Translations under genes and position numbers: made by a program
Part shown: positions 56,423 to 64,000 of the stretch, piece after piece
Layout: each line of letters begins with the position of its first letter
Position numbering within the stretch: the first letter of the stretch is position 1
Notes under the pieces: generated by a model
Told to the model about the DNA's origin: nothing
Seen by the model: the letters and a program-made list of their open reading frames with translations, nothing else
The model's database searches: none
Source of the DNA: Caldicellulosiruptor changbaiensis
Lineage (GTDB): Bacteria; Bacillota; Thermoanaerobacteria; Caldicellulosiruptorales; Caldicellulosiruptoraceae
Assembly (NCBI RefSeq): GCF_003999255.1
Contig: NZ_CP034791.1
Span: 1,032,501 to 1,096,500, forward strand
Direction of reading: 5' to 3'
Length of the DNA stretch: 64,000 nt

Positions 56423-57102
56423 AGCCACTTTGTAGAATTGCATACCCCACCAGTTTGAAATGTGCTTAAAAACTGAATGTGGCAGGGAAAATAAAGGTAG
56501 TAGCAAAAACAAAATCAAAAGTTGATAGAAATTATCAAATCAAAACTTTAAAGTAAATTATAGCATAGATTAAGTTTTAAGACTTCAAAAATTCAAGCAG
56601 CATTTATCTTCTAAATCAAGAAAAAGTAAAATAATGGAATTCAAGAATTTATTCATGTTGTGAATGTCAATCTATTTGATTGGTTTACTTTAAATTGTGC
56701 TAAATGGCTTGAAAATTGAAGGTTGGTAATTAAATACATTAACAGATTATCCACTGCAAAGAATTATTATGCACTAAACTTTGAATAATTATGAAAATCA
56801 ATTGCCAAAGATAAATTTAGAATAAAAGCCTTAAATTAAGCAAGCTAAAAATAAAAAGAAATTAAACTTGAACAAAGAATTTGTGCAGCTTAAAACAAGT
56901 ATTTCTTATTCTAAACAGCAAATAAGATTTAAAGAATCACAGTTAAAATTTTAAAAACCTGGACTTTATTTTGCATTGTTCTTTGTGGTCTAAATGTGGT
57001 TATGACTTATTTTATCCTGCCCACATCTTTTGAGTCAAATCTATTCTTTGGCTGCTGATTTTAGCTTGACAAATTAGTCATGAGATTTTTAAAAAATATC
57101 AT

Positions 57103-57210
57103 ACGAAAAAAAACGAAAAAAGGGTAAAAAGTCGGTTGACATTGGAAATATCAAGGCTTTTAAGACATAGCCCTTTTACGAAAAAAGAACGAAAAAAGTA
57201 CGAAAAAAGT
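57103..57210 (+). repeat. ACGAAAAAAG short repeats
   Basis: ACGAAAAA occurs at 57103, 57113, 57178, 57189 and 57200. The last three are at an exact 11-base period, close to one DNA helical turn, which suggests phased A-tracts (bent DNA) or protein sites. Confidence 0.75.
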
Positions 57211-57758
57211 CCAAAGGCATGTCATTTCTATGTTTGTGGTAATTCTCATTGATTTTACAAAGTATATTCCCGATTTTAAGGCTGAAAATCTAAAGTGTAT
57301 TTGGAGTTATCAAGATTTTAAAATACAGCCTCATAGAGAAGCGAAATTTTGAAAGGTGGTATAAAGATATTACCCAGCTATTTTTTGAAGCTTATAAAGG
57401 CTTTATACACAAATCTTATTGTGAAAATGGCTTTTATTGTAGATGTATCAAGGTTTTGCAGAAAATCATTTCAAGTTAAGCAGTATCAAGGTTTTGACAG
57501 GATTTTTTACTTTTTGTTTTTGGTTATCTTATAAAGGTATCCCTAACTTATGAATACCTTGGAACATTTTTGAAATTTCAAAAACCATAGCGAACATATA
57601 GCGAACAAAGTTAAGGGTAGTATAAAAATATTACCCATTGAATTTTGAATCAAAAGAAACAGATTTCAAAGGATTTTGTTTTGAAAAATTGCCTTTGAGA
57701 TTAGAAGTATCAAGGAATAGAAGGCAATTTAATTCTAAACAAGCAATATCAAGACTTT
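57149..57758 (+). repeat. TATCAAG-type dispersed boxes
   Basis: TATCAAGGCTTT (57149), TATCAAGATTTT (57308), TATCAAGGTTTT (57446 and 57484), TATCAAGGAATA (57708) and TATCAAGACTTT (57747) all lie on the plus strand. An identical TATCAAGGCTTT lies at 45089, 35 bases inside attL. They could be arm-type integrase sites or sites for another element protein. Confidence 0.65.
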
Positions 57759-58715
57759 TCAGGTTTTGTTGTAAAATGGTATTTGTAATATAGGGACTGA
57801 ATTGTTATGTTATGGTGTGAAGGTTATAAAAAACTGGTGAATTTAAAAGTAGGTTACCTTAATTGGTTGTTTGGATATTGATTTGAGATAGAGAAAGACA
57901 GGATTGAATTTGGATGGTATAATGCGACATTTTTGCGCAAAATGGGTAAACCTTGATTGGGTATTAGGTTTACACATCCAAGCCTTGAGAGATGGCTAAT
58001 TGAGGATGATTTTCAATTAGGAAAAATAGGGTCAAAGTGTGCTATTTTGTAAGTGGTAAAGAAGGAGATAGGGCAGTTTACAGAACAGAAAATAAATTAC
58101 AACAAAGATGATAATTAGCATTTGGAAAGCCAAAACCATGGCATAGTAAAACAAATAAGGTGGCATTGTAAATTTATGTTTGCACAAAATAGCAATTTTG
58201 TGCAATGTTAAAATGTGGCAATTATTTAAAGTCAAAAGCTTTTGGTTTTAGGAAAGTTTATTCAATGGTTGTGTTATAGGTTCGCAAGTTGCGAGGTCGT
58301 CAATAGTGTTTGGATATGTCAAACTGCCTTTTCTTTGGTCTTTGTTTGCAAATAGAATTGATTTCTGGCAGCAATTAAAAGGAAAGTAAAGCCATGAAGC
58401 AGCCAAAGGCAAGGGGTAGGGGGCAAGAATTTGAAGAAGGTTCTTTGTTGCGTGCTGCCTTTAGCCGATATTTTGAAGCATAAAATTGGATGTTATGATA
58501 TGCTGTTATGGCAACAGATAGCAATTAAACACAAACAAATTTTCTCTATTGAGAATTCTTTACTTTGGGGTTAAACTGATAACGAACAAACCATACAGGA
58601 TTTTTGAATGTTTTAATTTGAGAACACTTAAAAGTCCTGTTCGGTAAATGAGTTTTTTAAAGGTGTTTGGTGGTTTTTGCGAGTAAAAAAACTCTTGACA
58701 ATGCTTGAAAACCCT

Positions 58716-58775
58716 ATTAAAATATATAATTGCGATGCCGGAGTGGCGGAACTGGCAGACGCACAGGACTTAAAA
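58716..58775 (+). repeat. Right attachment repeat (attR), 60 bp
   Basis: Identical to 44995-45054. It covers the -10 region and first 39 bases of the intact tRNA-Leu(TAA). TTGACA at 58695-58700 with a 17-base spacer to TAAAAT (58718-58723) gives a complete promoter whose -35 and spacer come from element DNA. Confidence 0.93.
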
Positions 58776-58826
58776 TCCTGGGACCTGAATAAGGTCGTAC
58801 CGGTTCAAGTCCGGTTTCCGGCACCA
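58737..58826 (+). tRNA. tRNA-Leu (TAA anticodon)
   Basis: A complete 90-base tRNA with acceptor stem GCCGGAG/TTCCGGC, anticodon loop CTTAAAA, a long variable arm, T-loop TTCAAGT and encoded CCA. Its first 39 bases lie inside attR and are duplicated at 45016. Confidence 0.97.
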
Positions 58827-58831
58827 GATAT

Positions 58832-58907
<76 letters not shown>

Positions 58908-58927
58908 AATATAAATATAATGGGAAT

Positions 58928-59004
58928 GGCGGCGTAGCTCAGTTGGCTAGAGCATGCGGTTCATACCCGCAGTGTCAGCGGTTCGAATCCGTTCGCCGCC
59001 ACCA
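58928..59004 (+). tRNA. Elongator tRNA-Met (CAT anticodon)
   Basis: A 77-base tRNA with acceptor stem GGCGGCG/CGCCGCC, anticodon loop TTCATAC and encoded CCA. It resembles elongator Met tRNA; an Ile tRNA with a lysidine-modified CAT is less likely. Confidence 0.9.
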
Positions 59005-59027
59005 TTTTATGTCTAAAAAAGGTATAT

Positions 59028-59102
59028 GGCCCCGTGGTCAAGTGGTTAAGACACAGGCCTTTCACGCCTGTAACAGGGGTTCGAATCCCCTCGGGGTCAC
59101 CA
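59028..59102 (+). tRNA. tRNA-Glu (TTC anticodon)
   Basis: A 75-base tRNA with acceptor stem GGCCCCG/CGGGGTC, anticodon loop CTTTCAC, T-loop TTCGAAT and encoded CCA. Confidence 0.96.
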
Positions 59103-59119
59103 AAACAGAAAATATGAGC

Positions 59120-59150
59120 AAAAAGGGCTTTGTTAAAAGCCCTTTTTTAT
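59120..59150 (+). terminator. Terminator of the tRNA cluster
   Basis: AAAAAGGGCTTT pairs with AAAGCCCTTTTTT around GTTA (59120-59148). It ends the Leu-fMet-Met-Glu transcript. Confidence 0.88.
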
Positions 59151-59155
59151 TTTAG

Positions 59156-59209
59156 TTGTAAAAAATACAAAAATTTTTTATAATAAAAGTAAGTAAGTAA
59201 GTACTTACT
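59156..59209 (+). promoter_or_regulatory. Promoter and palindromic operator of the efflux operon
   Basis: TTGTAA (59156-59161) and TATAAT (59179-59184) are 17 bases apart. AGTAAGTACTTACT (59196-59209) is a perfect 14-bp palindrome about 12 bases past the -10, and an extra AAGTA repeat extends it on the left. It is the likely operator of the TetR protein encoded next. Confidence 0.75.
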
Positions 59210-59240
59210 AAAAAACTTAGGGGAGGGAGAGATATTAAAA

Positions 59241-59852
59241 TTGAGGAAAAGTGAAGATACTAAGAACAGAATAATTCAATCAGCCATAAAGTTGATTTCA
59301 CAAAATGGTTATGCTGCCACAACAACAGCACAAATAGCAAAAGATGCAGGGATTTCTGAAGCTACACTGTTTAAGTATTTTAAAGATAAGGAGAATTTAC
59401 TTCATAAAGTTGTAAGTGTTGCCCTGACACAAATCTTAGATTCTGTTGCTCTTTCTCCTCTTAAAGAAAATATCAAAAAGAACAAGGATTTAAAAGCTTC
59501 TGAATTTTTGAGGTCTATAATAAATGAAAGACTTGAAATGCTGGACAGAAACATTGACCTTTTTAAGATTATTCTAATAGAGATTCAGTATAATGACTCT
59601 CTCAAAAATGAGGTTATAAAAAATATGGTGCCTAAAACCTGTGAGGCAAAGGGTTTGATTGAGAGGATACTAATACGAAAAGGGAATATTTCAAAAGAGA
59701 TGGCAAAAGGCATTTCAAGAATGATGATAGGCACTCTTCTTACTTTTTTATTCCAAAAATATATTCTGGGCATTGAGACAACAAGTGATGAGATTAAAGA
59801 GGAGATAGAAAATGTATTAAATGTGATAAAAAAGTCTATTGGGGAGGAGTAA
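59241..59852 (+). CDS. TetR-family transcriptional regulator
   Basis: This 203-residue repressor has the TetR helix-turn-helix (about 8-54: TKNRIIQSAIKLISQNGYAA, TTAQIAKDAGISEATLFKYF) and a helical ligand domain. The start is TTG, with GGGAGGGAGAG upstream. It leads the operon with HlyD, ABC ATPase and permease genes, with an operator-like palindrome in front, so it probably autoregulates and senses a toxic compound exported by the pump. Confidence 0.9.
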   Translation: MRKSEDTKNRIIQSAIKLISQNGYAATTTAQIAKDAGISEATLFKYFKDKENLLHKVVSVALTQILDSVALSPLKENIKKNKDLKASEFLRSIINERLEMLDRNIDLFKIILIEIQYNDSLKNEVIKNMVPKTCEAKGLIERILIRKGNISKEMAKGISRMMIGTLLTFLFQKYILGIETTSDEIKEEIENVLNVIKKSIGEE

Positions 59853-59856
59853 AAGG

Positions 59857-60966
59857 ATGATAAAGGCGATATTGCAATCTAAAAACTTTAAGGTATTTTT
59901 TACTGTCCTTTTTTTAATTTCAATTTTTACTTTCTTTTTGACAGGGTGCAGAGAAGAAAATGCTGAAGATGTGTACTCATCAACTGTAGAGGTATCGACT
60001 ATTGATATAAACACTGAGATTGCTGGGAGAGTAGAGAAAGTCTTTGTTGAAGAAGGCTCTAAAATTAAAAAAGGTGATATAATAGCAAAGATTGATTCAA
60101 GCCTTTATGAAATTCAAAAGAATATTGCACAGGCAAACCTTGAAGTTGCTAAATTGTCTGCGGATATCGCTGAGCAAAATTGGGAATTAGCAAAGCTAAA
60201 ATATCAGCTTCTTTCTAAAAAACCATCGAAATACCAGATTAATCAGATAAAAGAAAATATTCTACAGCTAAAAGATATAAAATCAGGAAATGAAAATAAC
60301 ATTGAATTTTTGGAAGAAAACATAAAAAGTTTAGAAAAGATGAAAATGGCTGATTTGGACACAATAAAGCTATTATCAGAGCTAAAAATGCAATTAAATT
60401 CCCTAAAGGCTCAAAATAGTAGTCTGACACATCAGATTAATTCATTAGAAAACCAACTTGAAATGGTGAAAAACGAATCTGTTACAGATGAGGATAAAAT
60501 GATTACTGAGATTTCTGTTGACATTGCAAAGAGAAACTATTTGCAAGCTCTCTCTTATGTAAATATGGCAGAGCAGAACTTAAAAATTGCTAATTTGAAT
60601 CTGAGAAAGACCACAATTACCTCACCTGTTGATGGTATTGTTTTAACAAAAGGGGTTGACCAAGGACAGTTTGTTGGTATTGGTACGTTTATAGCTCAAA
60701 TAGGCTTAAGCGACTACTATCTTAAGATATATGTTCCTTCAGCACAGCTACAAAAACTTTCGCTTGGTAAGAAGGTTGAGATTATCTTAGATAGCAACAA
60801 AAAAGCGTATGGTGAGATTGTGTTTATTTCTGATAAAGGAGAGTTTACACCAAGGAACGTAGAGACAAAAGAGGAAAAACAAAAAGTGGTTTTTATGGTC
60901 AAGCTAAAGATAATAAAGAATAAAGATATTTTAAGACCTGGGATGCTTGTTGATGTAAAGATTTGA
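59857..60966 (+). CDS. HlyD-family membrane fusion lipoprotein
   Basis: This 369-residue protein has a signal peptide ending in the lipobox FFLTGC (Cys near residue 30). Biotinyl-lipoyl halves flank a coiled coil: AGRVEKVFVEEGSKIKKGDIIAKID (two segments about 52-76), coil about 85-230, TITSPVDGIVLTKGVDQGQF (about 250-269), and a beta-barrel end. It links the ABC pump to the outside of the cell. ATG 59857 has GGAGGAG upstream. Confidence 0.9.
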   Translation: MIKAILQSKNFKVFFTVLFLISIFTFFLTGCREENAEDVYSSTVEVSTIDINTEIAGRVEKVFVEEGSKIKKGDIIAKIDSSLYEIQKNIAQANLEVAKLSADIAEQNWELAKLKYQLLSKKPSKYQINQIKENILQLKDIKSGNENNIEFLEENIKSLEKMKMADLDTIKLLSELKMQLNSLKAQNSSLTHQINSLENQLEMVKNESVTDEDKMITEISVDIAKRNYLQALSYVNMAEQNLKIANLNLRKTTITSPVDGIVLTKGVDQGQFVGIGTFIAQIGLSDYYLKIYVPSAQLQKLSLGKKVEIILDSNKKAYGEIVFISDKGEFTPRNVETKEEKQKVVFMVKLKIIKNKDILRPGMLVDVKI

Positions 60967-60992
60967 TTTTACAAAATTTGGGGTGATGATAG

Positions 60993-61715
60993 GTGGAATA
61001 TGCAATCAAGGTAGAGGGGCTTACAAAAAGGTTTGGAGAGTTTGTTGCGGTAAATGACATATCATTTAGTATTCCCAAAGGTAGCCTCTTCGCCTTGCTT
61101 GGGCCAAATGGGTCTGGGAAGACAACTACAATTAAAATAATATGTGGTGTTTTAAGAGCAACAAAAGGATACGTAGAAGTACTTGGAAATGATGTCTTAA
61201 AATATCCAGAACAAGTAAAGCAAAATATAGGTTATGTTTCTCAAAAGTTTAGTCTGTATGAGGATTTAACAATTGAAGAGAACATTGAATTTTATGGTGC
61301 GATATATGGCCTTTCTAGGGACGAGATTGAAGAGAAAAAGGCAAAGCTACTTAAATTTTTTGGGTTTGAAGGCAGAGAAAAATCGCTTGTCGGCACGCTT
61401 TCTGGCGGAATGAAACAAAAACTTGCCTTTGCCTGTGCCACACTTCACAATCCACAAATCTTAATTTTGGATGAGCCAACAGCTGGAGTTGACCCTATTT
61501 CAAGAAAAGAGTATTGGGAGATGATAAGAGTTTTTTCTCAAAGTGGTGTTACGGTATTAGTAACCACCCATTATATGGATGAGGCTGAAAGGTGTGACTA
61601 TGTTGCTTTTATGTTCAATGGGATTTTGAAAGAGGTAGACACACCTGCAAATGTCAAGACAAAGTATTCGTCACATAGTATTGAAGATGTGTTTGTGAAG
61701 GTATTCTCACAGTAA
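60993..61715 (+). CDS. ABC transporter ATP-binding protein
   Basis: The 240-residue ATPase has Walker A GPNGSGKTT (about 37), Q-loop YVSQKFSLYEDLT, signature LSGGMKQKLAFA (about 136), Walker B ILILDEPTAGVDP (about 156) and H-loop TTHYMDEAE. It is of the drug-export (ABC-2) type. The start is GTG. It drives the permease encoded next. Confidence 0.93.
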   Translation: MEYAIKVEGLTKRFGEFVAVNDISFSIPKGSLFALLGPNGSGKTTTIKIICGVLRATKGYVEVLGNDVLKYPEQVKQNIGYVSQKFSLYEDLTIEENIEFYGAIYGLSRDEIEEKKAKLLKFFGFEGREKSLVGTLSGGMKQKLAFACATLHNPQILILDEPTAGVDPISRKEYWEMIRVFSQSGVTVLVTTHYMDEAERCDYVAFMFNGILKEVDTPANVKTKYSSHSIEDVFVKVFSQ

Positions 61716-61747
61716 AAAGATTGCTTAAGATAGAGGTGAGATTTAAA

Positions 61748-62857
61748 ATGAATGGTTTCTCAATAAGAAGATTTGTTGCCATTGCGAAAAAGGAGTTTAT
61801 TCAAATTAAAAGAGATAAGGCAAGTTTTGTTTTAGCATTTGTGGCACCATTTATTATGCTTATGCTCTTTGGCTATGCTGTCAAGATGGATGTCGAAAAT
61901 GTGAGCATAGGAATACTTGACATGGCAAAGACACAAGAGAGTAGAGAACTTATAAGAAAGCTTCAGAACACAAGGTATTTTAAGCCAACCTTTTTTGCAC
62001 AAAATCAGGTAGAGATAGAAAGTAGTCTTGACAGTGGAAAAATCAAAGCAGCTTTGATTATCCCTTCTGACTTTACAAAACTTCTTAAACAAAACAAAAG
62101 TCCTGAGGTACTTTTCATAGTAGATGGGACAGACCCCACAATTGCAAAGACAGTATTTTCAAGCGGTATTTTGACAATGCAAAACTTTGCACAGAAAAAC
62201 TATTTTGTAAAACCTATTGTTGATGTCAGAACACGTGTAAAATACAATCCTTCTATGAAAAGCGAACTTTTTACAATCCCTGGTCTTATGGGACTTATTA
62301 TGCAAAATATAACCATAATACTTACAGCCTTCGCAATTGTAAGAGAAAGAGAAAAAGGTACAATGGAACAGTTAATAGTAACTCCAATAAAATCTATCGA
62401 GCTAATTTTAGGGAAACTTGTTCCTTATACATTTCTTGGACTGGGTGACTTTTTAGTTGCGCTCCTGTTTGGAATACTATGGTTTAAGGTACCTGTGAGA
62501 GGCAATATTCTTTTGCTGTTTATCTTGGGGATGGAATTTGTCATTTGTGCGCTCGTGATAGGAATGCTCATATCTTCTGTCTCGAAAACACAGCTTCAGG
62601 CAATGCAGCTTGCACTTTTGTTTTTGTTGCCAAGTGTGCTGCTTTCAGGTTTTATGTTCCCCCGCGAAGCAATGCCAGCTGTGATAAGGTTTGTAGGTAA
62701 TTTTGTTCCTCTTACTTACTTTTTGATAATATTAAGAGGCATTGTTCTCAAAGGTGTCGGGATAGAATATCTGTGGGATGAGGTCTTGGTGTTGATATTT
62801 TTAGGGCTTGTACTTCTTTTTATTTCAATAAAGAGATTTTCAAAGAGGCTTGACTGA
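61748..62857 (+). CDS. ABC-2 type permease
   Basis: This 369-residue permease has the YhhJ/YbhR layout: one N-terminal helix (about 22-45), a large extracellular part (about 46-175), then five helices to the end. REREKGTMEQLIVTPIKS (about 199-216) is the family motif. GAGGTGAG lies before ATG 61748. It closes the TetR-HlyD-ABC operon; substrates are probably toxic organic compounds. Confidence 0.9.
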   Translation: MNGFSIRRFVAIAKKEFIQIKRDKASFVLAFVAPFIMLMLFGYAVKMDVENVSIGILDMAKTQESRELIRKLQNTRYFKPTFFAQNQVEIESSLDSGKIKAALIIPSDFTKLLKQNKSPEVLFIVDGTDPTIAKTVFSSGILTMQNFAQKNYFVKPIVDVRTRVKYNPSMKSELFTIPGLMGLIMQNITIILTAFAIVREREKGTMEQLIVTPIKSIELILGKLVPYTFLGLGDFLVALLFGILWFKVPVRGNILLLFILGMEFVICALVIGMLISSVSKTQLQAMQLALLFLLPSVLLSGFMFPREAMPAVIRFVGNFVPLTYFLIILRGIVLKGVGIEYLWDEVLVLIFLGLVLLFISIKRFSKRLD

Positions 62858-62892
62858 TTTAAGCATCTTGGAAAAATTGAAAATCTTTTTGG

Positions 62893-62922
62893 TTGACATC
62901 TGGTGGGAGTTTGGCTTAAAAT
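62893..62922 (+). promoter_or_regulatory. tRNA-Leu(CAG) promoter
   Basis: TTGACA (62893-62898) and TAAAAT (62917-62922) are 18 bases apart, 32 bases before the tRNA. Confidence 0.65.
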
Positions 62923-62954
62923 ATTATAATGTAAAGAAGAATTTATAAGCTTTT

Positions 62955-63041
62955 GCGGATGTGGCGGAATTGGCAGACGCGCAAGACTCAGGATCTTGTG
63001 GGGCTCTCCCCATGGGGGTTCAAATCCCCCCATCCGCACCA
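62955..63041 (+). tRNA. tRNA-Leu (CAG anticodon)
   Basis: An 87-base tRNA with acceptor stem GCGGATG/CATCCGC, anticodon loop CTCAGGA, a long variable arm and encoded CCA. It is the third leucine tRNA of the window. Confidence 0.96.
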
Positions 63042-63062
63042 GATGAGAAAATATAAAAAATG

Positions 63063-63101
63063 ACCTCACCAGGGAACAAAGCTGGTGAGGTTTTTATTTT
63101 T
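63063..63101 (+). terminator. Terminator after tRNA-Leu
   Basis: ACCTCACCAG (63063-63072) pairs with CTGGTGAGGT (63082-63091) around nine bases and is followed by TTTTATTTTTT. Confidence 0.9.
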
Positions 63102-63160
63102 TGGAGTAATAAAAATAACTATTACTACCATGCAAAACATTTACCAAAGCCAATTTTATT

Positions 63161-64000
63161 CTACTTATTCAAAAATTTTTCACAAGTTCTCTCTATTCTT
63201 TTTACAACCTCTTTCTTACCAAGTACCTCCATCATCTCAAAAAGCCCGGGAGTAACTGTTCTTCCACTTATACAAACTCTGATTGTATGAATAATGTTTG
63301 CCGCCTTTACATTTAAGCTTTCGGCTTTTTTGCGAACAAGACTTTCAATCTCAGGAGCTGAAAAAGGTTCTAAGTTTTTTAGCTCATCTGAAAGAGATTT
63401 AACGATATTGAGATTTTCAGGTGTTAGGTATTTTTCAACTCCTTTTTGATCATATTCGTAGCTATCATCAAAAAAGTATGTGCTTGCATCCACAACCTCG
63501 ACTAAAGTCTTTACCTTTTCACGAACAAGTTTCAAAGCAGATTTTACATACTCTTTGTCAAACCTCTCAATTTCGATGCCTTTTTTAGAGTAGAAATATT
63601 TCATTCTTTCATACAAGTCTTCAATATGAATCTCTTTCAGATAATGACCATTTATCCATGTGAGCTTATTTATATCATATATAGCAGCATTTTTGGACAC
63701 TTTCTCAAGCTCAAATTTTTCAATAGCTTCATCAAGTCCAATTATTGTTCTATCTTCTCCAGGTGACCAGCCGAGCAACAAAAGATAATTCACAATAGCC
63801 TCTTTTAAATAACCATTTTCAAAAAACTCTTCCACAGAGGTTGCACCATGGCGTTTGCTCAATTTGCTTCTATCTGGCGCTAAAATCATTGGAACATGAG
63901 CAAATTGGGGCGGGGTTAGATTTAAAGCCTGATAAATAATAAGCTGTTTTGGCGTGTTTGAAAGATGTTCTTCAGCTCTTATTACATGTGAGATTTTCAT
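63161..64000 (-). CDS. gltX: Glutamyl-tRNA synthetase, C-terminal part
   Basis: The gene runs off the right edge, so only the last 279 residues are seen. They begin in the catalytic domain with ISHVIRAEEHLSNTPKQ, then the KMSKS-type loop SKLSKRHG, followed by the helical anticodon-binding end. The enzyme charges tRNA-Glu, whose gene is 4 kb away. The missing N-terminal part would hold the HIGH motif. Confidence 0.95.
   Translation of the reverse strand: MKISHVIRAEEHLSNTPKQLIIYQALNLTPPQFAHVPMILAPDRSKLSKRHGATSVEEFFENGYLKEAIVNYLLLLGWSPGEDRTIIGLDEAIEKFELEKVSKNAAIYDINKLTWINGHYLKEIHIEDLYERMKYFYSKKGIEIERFDKEYVKSALKLVREKVKTLVEVVDASTYFFDDSYEYDQKGVEKYLTPENLNIVKSLSDELKNLEPFSAPEIESLVRKKAESLNVKAANIIHTIRVCISGRTVTPGLFEMMEVLGKKEVVKRIERTCEKFLNK

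Larger units (their letters stand above)
56423..58715. other. Gene-free AT-rich end of the element
   Basis: In 2.3 kb no frame has a ribosome site and coding character; the longest is about 60 codons. The stretch is very AT-rich and holds several repeat families: TATCAAG-type boxes (57149-57758), ACGAAAAAAG runs (57103-57210), two copies of an imperfect palindrome with ATATTACCCA (57355-57376 and 57615-57637), a tandem ATAGCGAACA pair (near 57588) and a TTTTGCGCAAAA palindrome at 57931. It may hold an origin, partition or recombination region. Confidence 0.7.
45055..58775. mobile_element. Integrated plasmid-like element in tRNA-Leu(TAA)
   Basis: The two copies of the 60-bp tRNA repeat are 13,721 bases apart. 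Between them are a tyrosine recombinase next to attL, XRE regulators, a primase-helicase, a Rep-like protein with iterons, two IS110-superfamily insertions, orphan genes and a long AT-rich gene-free end. No structural phage genes or conjugation genes are seen. It is best read as an integrated iteron plasmid or a satellite-like integrative element. The exact crossover lies within the 60-bp repeat. Confidence 0.88.

Noticed and set aside
57349-57534. 61-codon frame in the gene-free end
   Set aside because: It crosses repeats, has low-complexity composition and no support from neighbours.
62893-62930. TATAAT at 62925-62930 as the -10 of the tRNA-Leu(CAG) promoter
   Set aside because: Its distance to TTGACA is 26 bases; TAAAAT at 62917 with 18 bases fits better.

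Overview
The window looks like the chromosome of a thermophilic, low-G+C Clostridia-type Firmicute, most like Caldicellulosiruptor. This is inferred from AT-rich coding DNA beside G+C-rich rRNA and tRNA genes, strong AGGAGG ribosome sites, frequent GTG/TTG starts, and gene content. No database search was run.

Layout. 1-2020: the 3' part of a 23S rRNA gene and a 5S rRNA gene. 2122-5254 (minus): a six-gene ECF-sigma operon with the same order as Bacillus subtilis sigY-yxlCDEFG, behind an ECF-type promoter. 5430-9334: an exported protein, then aroK, an endonuclease IV-like gene, aroQ and an M24 aminopeptidase. 9460-15899: a complete trpEGDCFBA operon whose leader has ten NAG triplets at exact 5-nt spacing, an antiterminator and a terminator, the architecture of a TRAP-controlled attenuator. 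15969-23138 (minus): argF, carB, carA and asnB, with ARG-box-like sites over the carA promoter. 23325-30290: tRNA-Ser, ispE, a GntR regulator, a nucleotidyltransferase, a DUF1858 protein, tRNA-Gly, tRNA-Thr, rpmG-secE-nusG-rplK-rplA and rplJL behind an L10 leader. 30395-44724: a heterodimeric ABC exporter, a Ca2+-type P-ATPase, CoA-disulfide reductase with rhodanese, ispD, a P-loop protein, a LonB-like protease, a nitroreductase and YjbQ.

45055-58775 is a 13.7-kb integrated element. It sits in a tRNA-Leu(UAA) gene and is bounded by an exact 60-bp direct repeat (44995-45054 and 58716-58775). It carries a tyrosine recombinase, XRE regulators, a primase-helicase gene with one in-frame UGA, a putative Rep protein followed by four iterons at an exact 23-bp period, two IS110-superfamily insertions with structured non-coding flanks, and 2.3 kb of gene-free AT-rich DNA rich in short repeats. 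It looks like an integrated iteron plasmid that is decaying: three of its genes are broken, while no core gene shows a lesion. The intact tRNA lies on the right and takes its promoter and 5' half from the element side.

58737-64000: the tRNA cluster Leu-fMet-Met-Glu, a TetR-controlled HlyD/ABC-2 efflux operon, tRNA-Leu(CAG), and the 3' part of gltX running off the window.

The main regulatory logic is amino-acid control: TRAP-type attenuation of trp, and ArgR-type control of carAB-argF. There is also autogenous control of rplJL and an autoregulated ECF-sigma/ABC-transporter operon. Small regulatory calls (promoters, operators, hairpins) were read by eye and none was folded or scored by computer.
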